DNA of 64,000 bases, taken from Roseburia sp. GTDB lineage: Bacteria > Bacillota > Clostridia > Lachnospirales > Lachnospiraceae. The notes under the pieces are model-generated. The model saw only the letters and a list, made by a program, of their open reading frames with translations, ran no database searches and was not told the origin of the DNA. The stretch covers positions 124,001 through 188,000 of the forward strand of contig JAGBEG010000017.1 in the NCBI GenBank assembly GCA_017937095.1. The letters run 5' to 3'. Made by a program: the position numbers and the translations under genes. Shown in pieces: positions 44,558 to 52,029 of this stretch (position 1 is the stretch's first letter; each line of letters starts with the position of its first letter).

Positions 44558-44683
44558 GCTGCGGTCTGTGGATTACGGCAGACGCTTTGCGCGAGAGTGC
44601 CGCGACAGGGCAGGGCATTCATAAAACGGCAGACACTGTGTGCGAAGGTGCTGCGACAGGAAGCGGCGCGGAAAAGAGGACAT

Positions 44684-46621
44684 ATGCAGATATCGGATAT
44701 GCTTGGACAGTACAACAGGAATGTGACGAATACAACGGAGGAGCTGCACGGGACGCAGAGCGTCCAGAAGCTTGTATCTTCGGTGGGCGAGCTTGGAGCC
44801 GGAAGTATTTTTGAGGGAACGATCAATCATGTCAAAGGCGGCAGGGTCACGCTTGCACTGGCAAACGGACAGACGGTCACGGCGCGGCTTGAAGGCAAGG
44901 TGGATTTACAGCCGGGTTCGTCGATGTTCTTTCAGGTCAAGGCGAATGACGGTATGACGGTATCGATTCGTCCGTACACAGAACTTGGAAATGTCAGCAA
45001 CCCGATTCTTTTTAGTGCGCTCGCGGCAGCGCAGGTGCCGGCGACGGAGCGGACGCTTCGGATGGTGGATGCAATGATGCAGGAACAGCTTCCGATCGGG
45101 AGACAGAGCGTGCTTGACATGGCAAAGCTTGTGAATGCGAATCCGAACGCAAATGTGCAGACCATTGTACAGATGGCGAAGCTCGGGCTTCCGGTGACAG
45201 AGATGATGGCGTCCCAGTTCGAGGGATATCTGTCAAATCAGCATGCGCTTTTAAATGAGCTTGAACTTGCAACAGGGCAGATGCTCGAAGTGCTCGGGGA
45301 TGAAGCAGTATCGCCCGAGGAAGCTTTTGCGCTGTACGGGAAGCTTCTTTCTATTTTCTCATCGGAGAATGGACAGACTGCGGGAAATTCGGCAGCAACT
45401 GCGGCGGAAGGCGCGGCGGCGCAGGGGCAGAATGCGGGAGATACTGCGGTTCCGGCGGGAGTAGCATCGGGACAGACTGCCGGAGATACGGCGCTTTCTG
45501 CGGGAGCGGCACAAGGACAGACCGCCGGAGCGGCGCAAGCCGGTCTGACAGCGGCGGATGGGTTGTGGATGGATTTGCAGCAGGAGAAAGCTGCGGCAGG
45601 ACAGCAGGGAGCCGCGGGGGAAGCGGCGCAAGGGCAGCTTTCCATGGGGACGGAACAGCTTGTCGCGGAGGGAGGAGCCGCCGCAAAGGGCGAGACGCTT
45701 GGCGGACTGCTCACGGAGGAGCAGCTTCTTAATCTGACAAAGACATTGCAGAATATCCCGACGCTGCTTGGGAACGGGGAGCTTTTTGCGGGAACTGCAT
45801 CCGAAGAAGTCTATGTCGATACGCTTACGGAGGAGCCGCCGGATATGGAAACGCTTATGGCGGCGGAAAACGGGGCAAAGTCCGCGGAGGCGGCGGTGAA
45901 TAAGGACATGACGGCGGAGCAGTTTTTAAAGACGCTGCACCGCGCGCTCTCAGAGAACGGACAGTATGGCTTTGCGGGGCTGAAATGTCTTTTTGCGGGG
46001 AAAGAATTTCAGCAGTTGTTCAAGCATGTGGTCGAAAAGCAATGGCTCATGGAGCCGCGGGAGCTTGCCGGGGAGAAGAAGATTGCCGAACTTTATGAGA
46101 AGATGGAACATCAGATTCGTCAGATGGAGGCGGCGATCAAGGCGACGGGAATCACGCAGGAATCCTTTTTACATACGGCGTCGGATATCCGCGGCAATAT
46201 CGAGTTCATGAATCAGATGAACCACATTTATAATTATGTGCAGATACCGCTTAAAATGTCCGGGCAGAACGCCAACGGCGAGCTGTATGTCTATACAAAT
46301 AAGAAGAATTTCACGGATGCGGACGCGGAGCTGACGGCGTTTTTGCATCTGGATATGGGAAATCTCGGCTCGACCGATGTTTCGGTGCGGATGCAGAACC
46401 GTCAGGTGAAAACAAATTTCTATTTTGAGGACGACGCTTCCTACGCACTTGTGGAAAAGCATCTTCCGATTCTGGAGAAAAGGCTGAAAAACAAGGGCTA
46501 TCACTGTACGATTACCATTACGAACGAGAAGAAGAATATTAACTTCAAGGAGAATTTCTTAAGGAAGGGCAGTGCGCCGGTGGGAAGCCTGCACCGCTAT
46601 TCCTTTGATGTGAGGGCATAG
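44684..46621 (+). CDS. FliK-like hook-length-control family protein (YlqG-like)
   Basis: 645 residues. The C-terminal 130 residues (LYVYTNKKNFTDADAELTAF, then LDMGNLGSTDVSV) resemble the FliK C-terminal domain. The middle (about residues 225-345) is a Gly/Ala/Gln-rich low-complexity stretch with repeats of GQTAGDTA type. It is followed by an FlhB C-terminal-domain-like gene, the same pair as B. subtilis ylqG-ylqH after rnhB. No other flagellar genes are here, so the role is unclear. ATG at 44684 follows AGAGGACAT; the frame is open upstream. Confidence 0.8.
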   Translation: MQISDMLGQYNRNVTNTTEELHGTQSVQKLVSSVGELGAGSIFEGTINHVKGGRVTLALANGQTVTARLEGKVDLQPGSSMFFQVKANDGMTVSIRPYTELGNVSNPILFSALAAAQVPATERTLRMVDAMMQEQLPIGRQSVLDMAKLVNANPNANVQTIVQMAKLGLPVTEMMASQFEGYLSNQHALLNELELATGQMLEVLGDEAVSPEEAFALYGKLLSIFSSENGQTAGNSAATAAEGAAAQGQNAGDTAVPAGVASGQTAGDTALSAGAAQGQTAGAAQAGLTAADGLWMDLQQEKAAAGQQGAAGEAAQGQLSMGTEQLVAEGGAAAKGETLGGLLTEEQLLNLTKTLQNIPTLLGNGELFAGTASEEVYVDTLTEEPPDMETLMAAENGAKSAEAAVNKDMTAEQFLKTLHRALSENGQYGFAGLKCLFAGKEFQQLFKHVVEKQWLMEPRELAGEKKIAELYEKMEHQIRQMEAAIKATGITQESFLHTASDIRGNIEFMNQMNHIYNYVQIPLKMSGQNANGELYVYTNKKNFTDADAELTAFLHLDMGNLGSTDVSVRMQNRQVKTNFYFEDDASYALVEKHLPILEKRLKNKGYHCTITITNEKKNINFKENFLRKGSAPVGSLHRYSFDVRA

Positions 46622-46639
46622 CGGAGAGTGAGGGAGAAG

Positions 46640-46945
46640 ATGGCAGAGCAGAAAGATACAAAACCAAAAGAGCGGACAGCCGTCGCCGTTGCCTACAATC
46701 CGGGCGACGTAGCGCCGAAGATTCTCGCGGCAGGAAAGGGAGCCGTCGCCGAGCGTATCATCGAGACGGCGAAGGAGAATGACGTTCCGTTTTATCAGGA
46801 TAACAAGCTTGCAGAAACGCTCTCCAAGCTTGAAATCGGCGACACGATTCCGCCGGAGCTTTACGAGGTCGTCGCAGAGATTCTTGTATTTGTGGACGAT
46901 ATGGACCGCATGAAAGGAAAGCTTAAGGATTCGGGGCTGATCTAA
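46640..46945 (+). CDS. FlhB C-terminal-domain-like protein (YlqH-like)
   Basis: 101 residues. TAVAVAYNPGDVAPKILAAGKG and ENDVPFYQDNKLAETLSKLEIGDTIPPELYEVVAEIL match the cytoplasmic FlhB/EscU domain after the NPTH cleavage site; here the motif reads YNPGD, so autocleavage is not expected. GGGAGAAG precedes the ATG at 46640. It is the partner of the FliK-like gene 18 bp upstream. Confidence 0.88.
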   Translation: MAEQKDTKPKERTAVAVAYNPGDVAPKILAAGKGAVAERIIETAKENDVPFYQDNKLAETLSKLEIGDTIPPELYEVVAEILVFVDDMDRMKGKLKDSGLI

Positions 46946-47030
46946 AGCGCAGTGACAGGGGAGCATGGAAGGAGCCAAACAGCGCGGCGGCAGGATGTGA
47001 CAGGGAAGCGGGGAAGGAGAGGAGCAGGCG

Positions 47031-47387
47031 ATGAACAAGCGCGCAGTCGGAACGGCGTATGAGAAAGAGGCGGGCGCTTATCTTGAAAAACAGGGTTATC
47101 AGATACTGGAATATAATTTCCGGTGCCGCAGCGGGGAAATTGACATCATCGCGCGCGATGGGGAATACCTTGTCTTTGTGGAAGTAAAATACCGGACAAA
47201 TGCAAAGAGCGGGAATCCGTTTGAAGCAGTGGATTCCTGCAAGCAGCGGACAATCAGCAGGACGGCGCTCTATTACTGCCTGAAACACGGGTACGGCGAG
47301 ACGACGCCCTGCCGCTTTGATGTGGCGGCGGTGCTGGGAGAAGAAATTACGTTGATAAAGAACGCGTTCGAATATCAGGGAAATTAA
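47031..47387 (+). CDS. yraN: YraN family protein (UPF0102, endonuclease-like fold)
   Basis: 118 residues. AYEKEAGAYLEKQGYQILEYNFRCRSGEIDIIARD and VFVEVKYR are the PD-(D/E)XK-like YraN signature; the exact role is unknown. The gene often lies near rnhB in Firmicutes. GGAGAGGAG precedes the ATG. Confidence 0.92.
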   Translation: MNKRAVGTAYEKEAGAYLEKQGYQILEYNFRCRSGEIDIIARDGEYLVFVEVKYRTNAKSGNPFEAVDSCKQRTISRTALYYCLKHGYGETTPCRFDVAAVLGEEITLIKNAFEYQGN

Positions 47388-47468
47388 GAACAGAAGTCGG
47401 GGAGCAGGAAAGGTATCGAAAAAAACAGGAAGGGCATCGAGAAAAGTATCGAGAGAAACGGGAACGGA

Positions 47469-48488
47469 ATGGAGCAGGGCGGCAGGATGGAGCAAAATGA
47501 CAGAATGACATGTAAGATAATAAGGAAAAGCGGCAGAGAAGAGACACTCCGGGAAGAGTGGCACGACATGGAGGACGGGAGCAGAATGCTGCTTTTAAAA
47601 TATCCGCTTCTGGAGCAGACCGGACTGGTGAAGCATTGCTTTACGACCAGATCCGGCGGCGTGAGCGAGGGTATTTTTTCGTCGATGAACCTAAGCTTTA
47701 CAAGAGGCGACGACAGGAAAGCCGTGGAGACGAATTTCAGGCGGCTGGCGGGAGCACTTGACGTGGACTATGAGAAGTTTGTCTTTACCGACCAGACGCA
47801 TACGGTAAATGTGCGCAGGGTGACGGCGGAGGACGCGGGATGCGGACTGACGCGGGAACGCGGCTATGCGGATGTGGACGGACTGATTACGGATGTGCCG
47901 GGAATCGTCCTGTCAACGTTTTATGCGGACTGTGTACCGCTCTATTTCGTCGATCCCGTGCATCGCGCCATCGGCATGAGCCATTCGGGCTGGCGCGGAA
48001 CAGCGGCGCGCATGGGGCAAGTGACACTTCAGGCGATGGAACGGGAGTACGGCACGAAGCCGGAGGATGTGCTCTGTGCGATCGGACCTTCCATCTGTCA
48101 GGACTGCTATGAGATCAGTGAGGATGTGGCGGAGGCGTTTCGTGAGGCATTCCCGGGGCATGAGGAAGAAATCCTCAAAGAATCTCCCCAAAGGGCAGAG
48201 AATGCCGCAGGCATCGGCAAGGAGCAGCAGGAGAAGAGAAGGCAGCGGGAAGAGAGCGGACAGCAGCAAGAAAGAGGGCAGCAGGAAGAGAGCGGGCAGC
48301 AGGAGGGGCAGAAATACCAGCTCGATCTCTGGAAGGCAAATGAGATTGTTCTTCTTGAGGCGGGCGTTCTGCCGGAGCATCTTGTGGTGACGGATATCTG
48401 TACCTGCTGTAACCCGGAGGTTCTCTTTTCGCACCGGGCGAGCCACGGGAAGCGGGGGAATCTGGGCGGGTTTTTGTGCCTGAAATAA
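47469..48488 (+). CDS. pgeF: Peptidoglycan editing factor PgeF (YfiH/LACC1 family) with a Gln/Glu-rich insertion
   Basis: 339 residues, longer than the usual 240-280. HCFTTRSGGVSEGIFSSMNLS, FTDQTHTVNV, ADCVPLYFVDPVHRAIGMSHSGWRGTAARM and the C-terminal DICTCCNPEVLFSHRASHGKRGN are signature segments with the metal-binding His/Cys residues. The protein removes non-canonical amino acids from peptidoglycan precursors. About 35 residues rich in Gln, Glu, Arg and Gly (GKEQQEKRRQREESGQQQ and on) are inserted after residue 235. Start at 47469 is provisional; 47487 is an alternative. Confidence 0.88.
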   Translation: MEQGGRMEQNDRMTCKIIRKSGREETLREEWHDMEDGSRMLLLKYPLLEQTGLVKHCFTTRSGGVSEGIFSSMNLSFTRGDDRKAVETNFRRLAGALDVDYEKFVFTDQTHTVNVRRVTAEDAGCGLTRERGYADVDGLITDVPGIVLSTFYADCVPLYFVDPVHRAIGMSHSGWRGTAARMGQVTLQAMEREYGTKPEDVLCAIGPSICQDCYEISEDVAEAFREAFPGHEEEILKESPQRAENAAGIGKEQQEKRRQREESGQQQERGQQEESGQQEGQKYQLDLWKANEIVLLEAGVLPEHLVVTDICTCCNPEVLFSHRASHGKRGNLGGFLCLK

Positions 48489-48581
48489 GTGTGTTTGGTT
48501 TGCACTTGGTCTGGAATACGAGGATTTCTGATAATTTGAAAAAGAAAATGTACACAACAACGATAGACGACAGGACAGAAT

Positions 48582-48590
48582 TGATATAAT
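48582..48590 (+). promoter_or_regulatory. Extended -10 promoter of the MNT-HEPN pair
   Basis: TGATATAAT: a consensus TATAAT (48585-48590) with the TGn extension (48582-48584). A weak -35-like TAGACG lies 15 bp upstream at 48564. Confidence 0.55.
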
Positions 48591-48642
48591 ATGGTTATAG
48601 AAATAAATAAAATGTGAGAAATATATAGAAAGGGGAATAGAC

Positions 48643-49026
48643 ATGTGCAAGCTGGTAGATTTTAATACGAACTTTGGAACGGTATGTAAGGTGGCAGATA
48701 TAAAAAAGGATTACATCAGCAATATATTGAAAAATGCATCTGTCTGCTCTGATATAGATAAGATCATATTATTTGGTTCAACGCTGGAGGAGAGATGCGA
48801 AGATATATCTGATATCGACATTGCGATATTTGGGGATAAAACAGAAAACCGTTTTTTGAAGTCAAAGCAATTCGAGCAATTCGAAAGGGAATTGTATGGT
48901 TTTGGAGAGTTTCAGGATTATGATATACTGTATTTTCAAAATGGAAGGAAGAAAGAGGCTAAGGTGCTGGAAGATATCAGGTCAGGAGAGGTGATTTATC
49001 AAAAAGAGGAGACGGCATTATGCTAG
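48643..49026 (+). CDS. MNT-type nucleotidyltransferase, probable antitoxin
   Basis: 127 residues. IILFGSTLEE and SDIDIAIFGD form the GSx10DxD active-site pattern of minimal nucleotidyltransferases. In HEPN-MNT modules the MNT protein neutralises the HEPN toxin, by adenylylating it in the studied cases. It overlaps the HEPN gene by 7 bp. Lower GC than the neighbouring genes, suggesting transfer. GAAAGGGGAATAGAC precedes the ATG. Confidence 0.85.
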   Translation: MCKLVDFNTNFGTVCKVADIKKDYISNILKNASVCSDIDKIILFGSTLEERCEDISDIDIAIFGDKTENRFLKSKQFEQFERELYGFGEFQDYDILYFQNGRKKEAKVLEDIRSGEVIYQKEETALC

Positions 49027-49433
49027 AATTGTCTACGGGGATTATTGAGGCAGATATTATTATGGCACGACAAGCACTTAATGTATATAAAAGCAACACG
49101 AGACTCAAAGATGTTAAAAACATGTGTGCGTACCATCTGCAGCAGGCAGTTGAAAAACTAATAAAAATACAGATATACAAGTCTGGAGTAGATTATGATA
49201 ATAAGTCTATGTATTCGCATAATATCCGGGCATTGTTAGTATATGCTGAAAGAAAAAATATAAACATAATCATACCCGGATTTATTAAAGAGAATGCGTC
49301 TGTGATTACAAAATGGGAAGCTGGCAGCAGATATGATTTGCATTTTTCGATTAGAAGCGATACATTAGAAAAATATTTAAAAGAAATAGAAGCATGGTAT
49401 CAGCAGATTATACGACGCTTAGGCAAGAAATGA
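49020..49433 (+). CDS. HEPN-domain protein, probable partner toxin
   Basis: 137 residues, mostly helical: AYHLQQAVEKLIKIQIYK is the typical HEPN helix with the His/Gln-Gln pattern, and MYSHNIRALLVYAER follows. The canonical Rx4-6H RNase motif is not visible; the nearest is RYDLH, with three residues between Arg and His. So toxicity is uncertain. It forms a pair with the upstream MNT gene. Confidence 0.8.
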   Translation: MLELSTGIIEADIIMARQALNVYKSNTRLKDVKNMCAYHLQQAVEKLIKIQIYKSGVDYDNKSMYSHNIRALLVYAERKNINIIIPGFIKENASVITKWEAGSRYDLHFSIRSDTLEKYLKEIEAWYQQIIRRLGKK

Positions 49434-49533
49434 GAATGCGAATGTCTTGTGGGTAGAAGAAATCGTTGCCGACCTTAACAGGTAATATATGAGAGAAATA
49501 TAGCTTTATTATGACTATGAAAGGAAATAAAAA

Positions 49534-50574
49534 ATGAAAACAAAAAAGTATGTAGAGTACATCATGGAAGAAACAAAGAAAATTCTCGCCATTGACAGCC
49601 CCAGCGGCTTCACAAAGGACGTGGCGGAGTATGTGATGAACGCCTATAAGGAGCTTGGCTATGAGCCAAAGCAGACCGTAAAGGGCGGTGTGCTTGTCGC
49701 GCTTGGCGGTAAGAATGAGAAAGACGCCGTGATGCTTGAGGCGCATATTGATACGCTCGGCGCAATGGTATCTGAGATCAAGGCAAACGGCAGATTGAAG
49801 GTGACGCCGATCGGCGGCATGAATGCGAACAATGCGGAGGCGGAGAATTGCAGAATCCATACGCGCTTCGGTGAAAATGTGTATGAGGGAACCTTGCAGC
49901 TTGTGGATGCGTCCATCCATGTCAACGGCGATTACGACGACAAGAAGCGCACTTTTGACGGAACGGAGATCGTATTGGATGAGAAGGTGCACACGAAGGA
50001 GGACGTGGAGAAGCTTGGCATCATGACAGGCGATTTCGTGTGCTTTGATCCGCGCACGACCGTGACAAAGAGCGGCTATATCAAGAGCCGTTTTCTGGAC
50101 GATAAGTTAAGCGTCGGCATTCTGCTCGGCTATGCGCGCTATCTGAAGGAGGAGAAAATCACACCGGAGCGCATGGTCTATCAGCATATCACAGTCTATG
50201 AGGAGGTCGGACACGGCGGTGCGGCTTCGATTCCCAAGGGCGTGACGGAGGTGATTTCCGTGGATATGGGCTGCATTGGAGACGGACTGACCTGTGAGGA
50301 GACACAGGTGTCCATCTGCGCGAAGGACAGCAGAGGACCGTATGATTACGATGTCGTGACGGGGCTGATCGCGGCGGCAAAGAAGGAGGAACTTGATTTT
50401 GCGGTCGATGTGTACCCGCATTACGGCTCGGATGCGGACGCGGCGCTGACCGCAGGCTACGATGTGCGCCACGGTCTGATCGGCGCGGGCGTGTATGCGT
50501 CGCACGGCTATGAGAGAAGCCATGTGGACGGCGTGAAGAATACCTTTAAGCTTTTGTGTGCGTATCTTGGATAG
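49534..50574 (+). CDS. M42 family metallopeptidase (glutamyl aminopeptidase-like)
   Basis: 346 residues. DSPSGFTKDVAEYV, the metal ligands in LEAHIDTLGAMVSEI, RFLDDKLSVGILLGY, YEEVGHGGAA and SVDMGCIGDG are conserved in M42 aminopeptidases, which are cobalt- or zinc-dependent. Substrate is a peptide N-terminus in the cytoplasm. AAAGGAAATAAAAA precedes the ATG. Confidence 0.93.
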   Translation: MKTKKYVEYIMEETKKILAIDSPSGFTKDVAEYVMNAYKELGYEPKQTVKGGVLVALGGKNEKDAVMLEAHIDTLGAMVSEIKANGRLKVTPIGGMNANNAEAENCRIHTRFGENVYEGTLQLVDASIHVNGDYDDKKRTFDGTEIVLDEKVHTKEDVEKLGIMTGDFVCFDPRTTVTKSGYIKSRFLDDKLSVGILLGYARYLKEEKITPERMVYQHITVYEEVGHGGAASIPKGVTEVISVDMGCIGDGLTCEETQVSICAKDSRGPYDYDVVTGLIAAAKKEELDFAVDVYPHYGSDADAALTAGYDVRHGLIGAGVYASHGYERSHVDGVKNTFKLLCAYLG

Positions 50575-50680
50575 TAGCAGTGCGCCTGATTCCGCTGCGC
50601 TGCATTTCGCTTCGGGCGTTCCTGGTCCGGCGCTGCGCATCGCTTAAGAAATACTTAATAATTTCATAGGATTATCTTTA

Positions 50681-50709
50681 TTGTATGTGATGACCTCCCA
50701 TGCTATAGT
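50681..50709 (+). promoter_or_regulatory. Promoter of the GntR-ABC operon
   Basis: TTGTAT (50681-50686), 17-bp spacer, TATAGT (50704-50709). Confidence 0.7.
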
Positions 50710-50710
50710 G

Positions 50711-50735
50711 ACTGTATGAAAAGAAATAGTACAGT
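50711..50735 (+). promoter_or_regulatory. YtrA-type operator, inverted repeat ACTGTA-N13-TACAGT
   Basis: ACTGTA (50711-50716) and TACAGT (50730-50735) are separated by 13 bp, directly downstream of the -10 box. B. subtilis YtrA binds AGTGTA-N13-TACACT, the same architecture. The regulator gene starts at 50759, so this is a likely autorepression site. Confidence 0.75.
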
Positions 50736-50758
50736 TGGTACAGATGGGAGGTTATGAT

Positions 50759-51133
50759 TTGATTCAGTTAAATTACCGGGATTCCAAACCGATTTATGAA
50801 CAGATCAAGGATGGTTTTCGGAAGCTGATTATCTCAAATTCTCTTTCTGCAAATGAGAAACTGCCATCCGTCCGCGAGCTGGCATCCGGTCTTGCAATCA
50901 ACCCGAACACGATCCAGAAGGCATACCGTGAGCTGGAGAGCGACGGGTATATCTATACGGTTGCCGGAAAAGGGACGTTTGTGGCGGAGCACAGAGAAGT
51001 CTTTGACACGAGACAGCAGGAGTTATTGGCGGAATTTGACGAAGTGGTAGAAGAATTATATTTTCTGTCCGTACAGAAGAAGGAACTGATTGAGCGGATG
51101 GAACATCTCGCAGAAGGAGGAAGAGGGGCATGA
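50759..51133 (+). CDS. GntR/YtrA-type repressor, TTG start
   Basis: 124 residues from TTG at 50759, following GGGAGG. QLNYRDSKPIYEQIKDGFRKLI and LPSVRELASGLAINPNTIQKAYREL are the GntR winged helix; the C-terminal segment is short, as in YtrA. Such proteins repress ABC exporters. Neighbouring genes are the exporter ATPase (overlapping by 4 bp) and a large permease. TTG at 50735 is less likely because it lies before the ribosome-binding site. Confidence 0.9.
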   Translation: MIQLNYRDSKPIYEQIKDGFRKLIISNSLSANEKLPSVRELASGLAINPNTIQKAYRELESDGYIYTVAGKGTFVAEHREVFDTRQQELLAEFDEVVEELYFLSVQKKELIERMEHLAEGGRGA

Positions 51134-52029
51134 TTCAGGTGAATGGGTTAGAAAAGTCATTTGACGGCTTTGCGGCGCTTCGCGGTGTGGATATGCATGT
51201 CAAGAAGGGGGCAATTTACGGTCTGGTAGGTCCGAACGGAGCGGGCAAGTCTACGCTGATGCGCCATATTACGGGCGTTTACCGCGCGGATGCGGGAGAG
51301 GTGCGCGTCGACGGACAGGTGGTTTATGAAAACAGAGAGGTAAAGGCGAGGATGGCGTACATACCGGACGATCTGTTCTATTTTATGCAGGCAGATACAA
51401 TGGAAATGAAACGCTTTTACGAAGGGATTTATCCGGATTTTGACGGAAAGCTCTTTTACCGGATGCAGGAATTTTTCCCAAATATCGACGTGAAGCGCAA
51501 TATCAGGCGGTTGTCGAAAGGAATGCAGAAGCAGGTCGCATTCTGGCTTGCCATCTGTGCAAAGCCCAGTGTACTCATTTTAGACGAGCCGGTGGATGGA
51601 TTGGACCCTGTGATGCGTCGTCAGATCTGGAGTATCATCATGTCCGAGGTTGCGGAAAATGAGATGACAGTACTGGTGTCCTCCCACAATCTGCGTGAAC
51701 TGGAGGACGTCTGTGACCATGTCGGCATCATGCATCACGGAAAAGTAATCATCGAGCGGTCCTTAAGCGATCTGCAGGGAAGCGTTTCCAAGATTCAGAT
51801 CGCATGTCCAAACGGTATACCGAAGCTTCCGGAGAATTTTGAGGTACTTCATATGTCCAATACCGGACGTGTGTACACCATGATCGTAAAGGGCGATCCG
51901 AAGGAAGCGGAAGCGGCGCTTGCCGTGTGCACGCCGACGATTGTGGATGTATTACCGCTGACACTGGAAGAAATATTTATTTACGAGATGGGAGGTGCGG
52001 ACTATGAAGTCAAAGACATCCTGTTTTAA
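51130..52029 (+). CDS. ABC transporter ATP-binding protein (YtrB-like)
   Basis: 299 residues. Walker A VGPNGAGKSTLMRHI, signature RLSKGMQKQVAFWLAICA, Walker B VLILDEPVDGLD, then the H-loop SSHNLREL. It energises the next-door permease. The start overlaps the repressor gene (ATGA), and its end overlaps the permease by 26 bp. Confidence 0.93.
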   Translation: MIQVNGLEKSFDGFAALRGVDMHVKKGAIYGLVGPNGAGKSTLMRHITGVYRADAGEVRVDGQVVYENREVKARMAYIPDDLFYFMQADTMEMKRFYEGIYPDFDGKLFYRMQEFFPNIDVKRNIRRLSKGMQKQVAFWLAICAKPSVLILDEPVDGLDPVMRRQIWSIIMSEVAENEMTVLVSSHNLRELEDVCDHVGIMHHGKVIIERSLSDLQGSVSKIQIACPNGIPKLPENFEVLHMSNTGRVYTMIVKGDPKEAEAALAVCTPTIVDVLPLTLEEIFIYEMGGADYEVKDILF

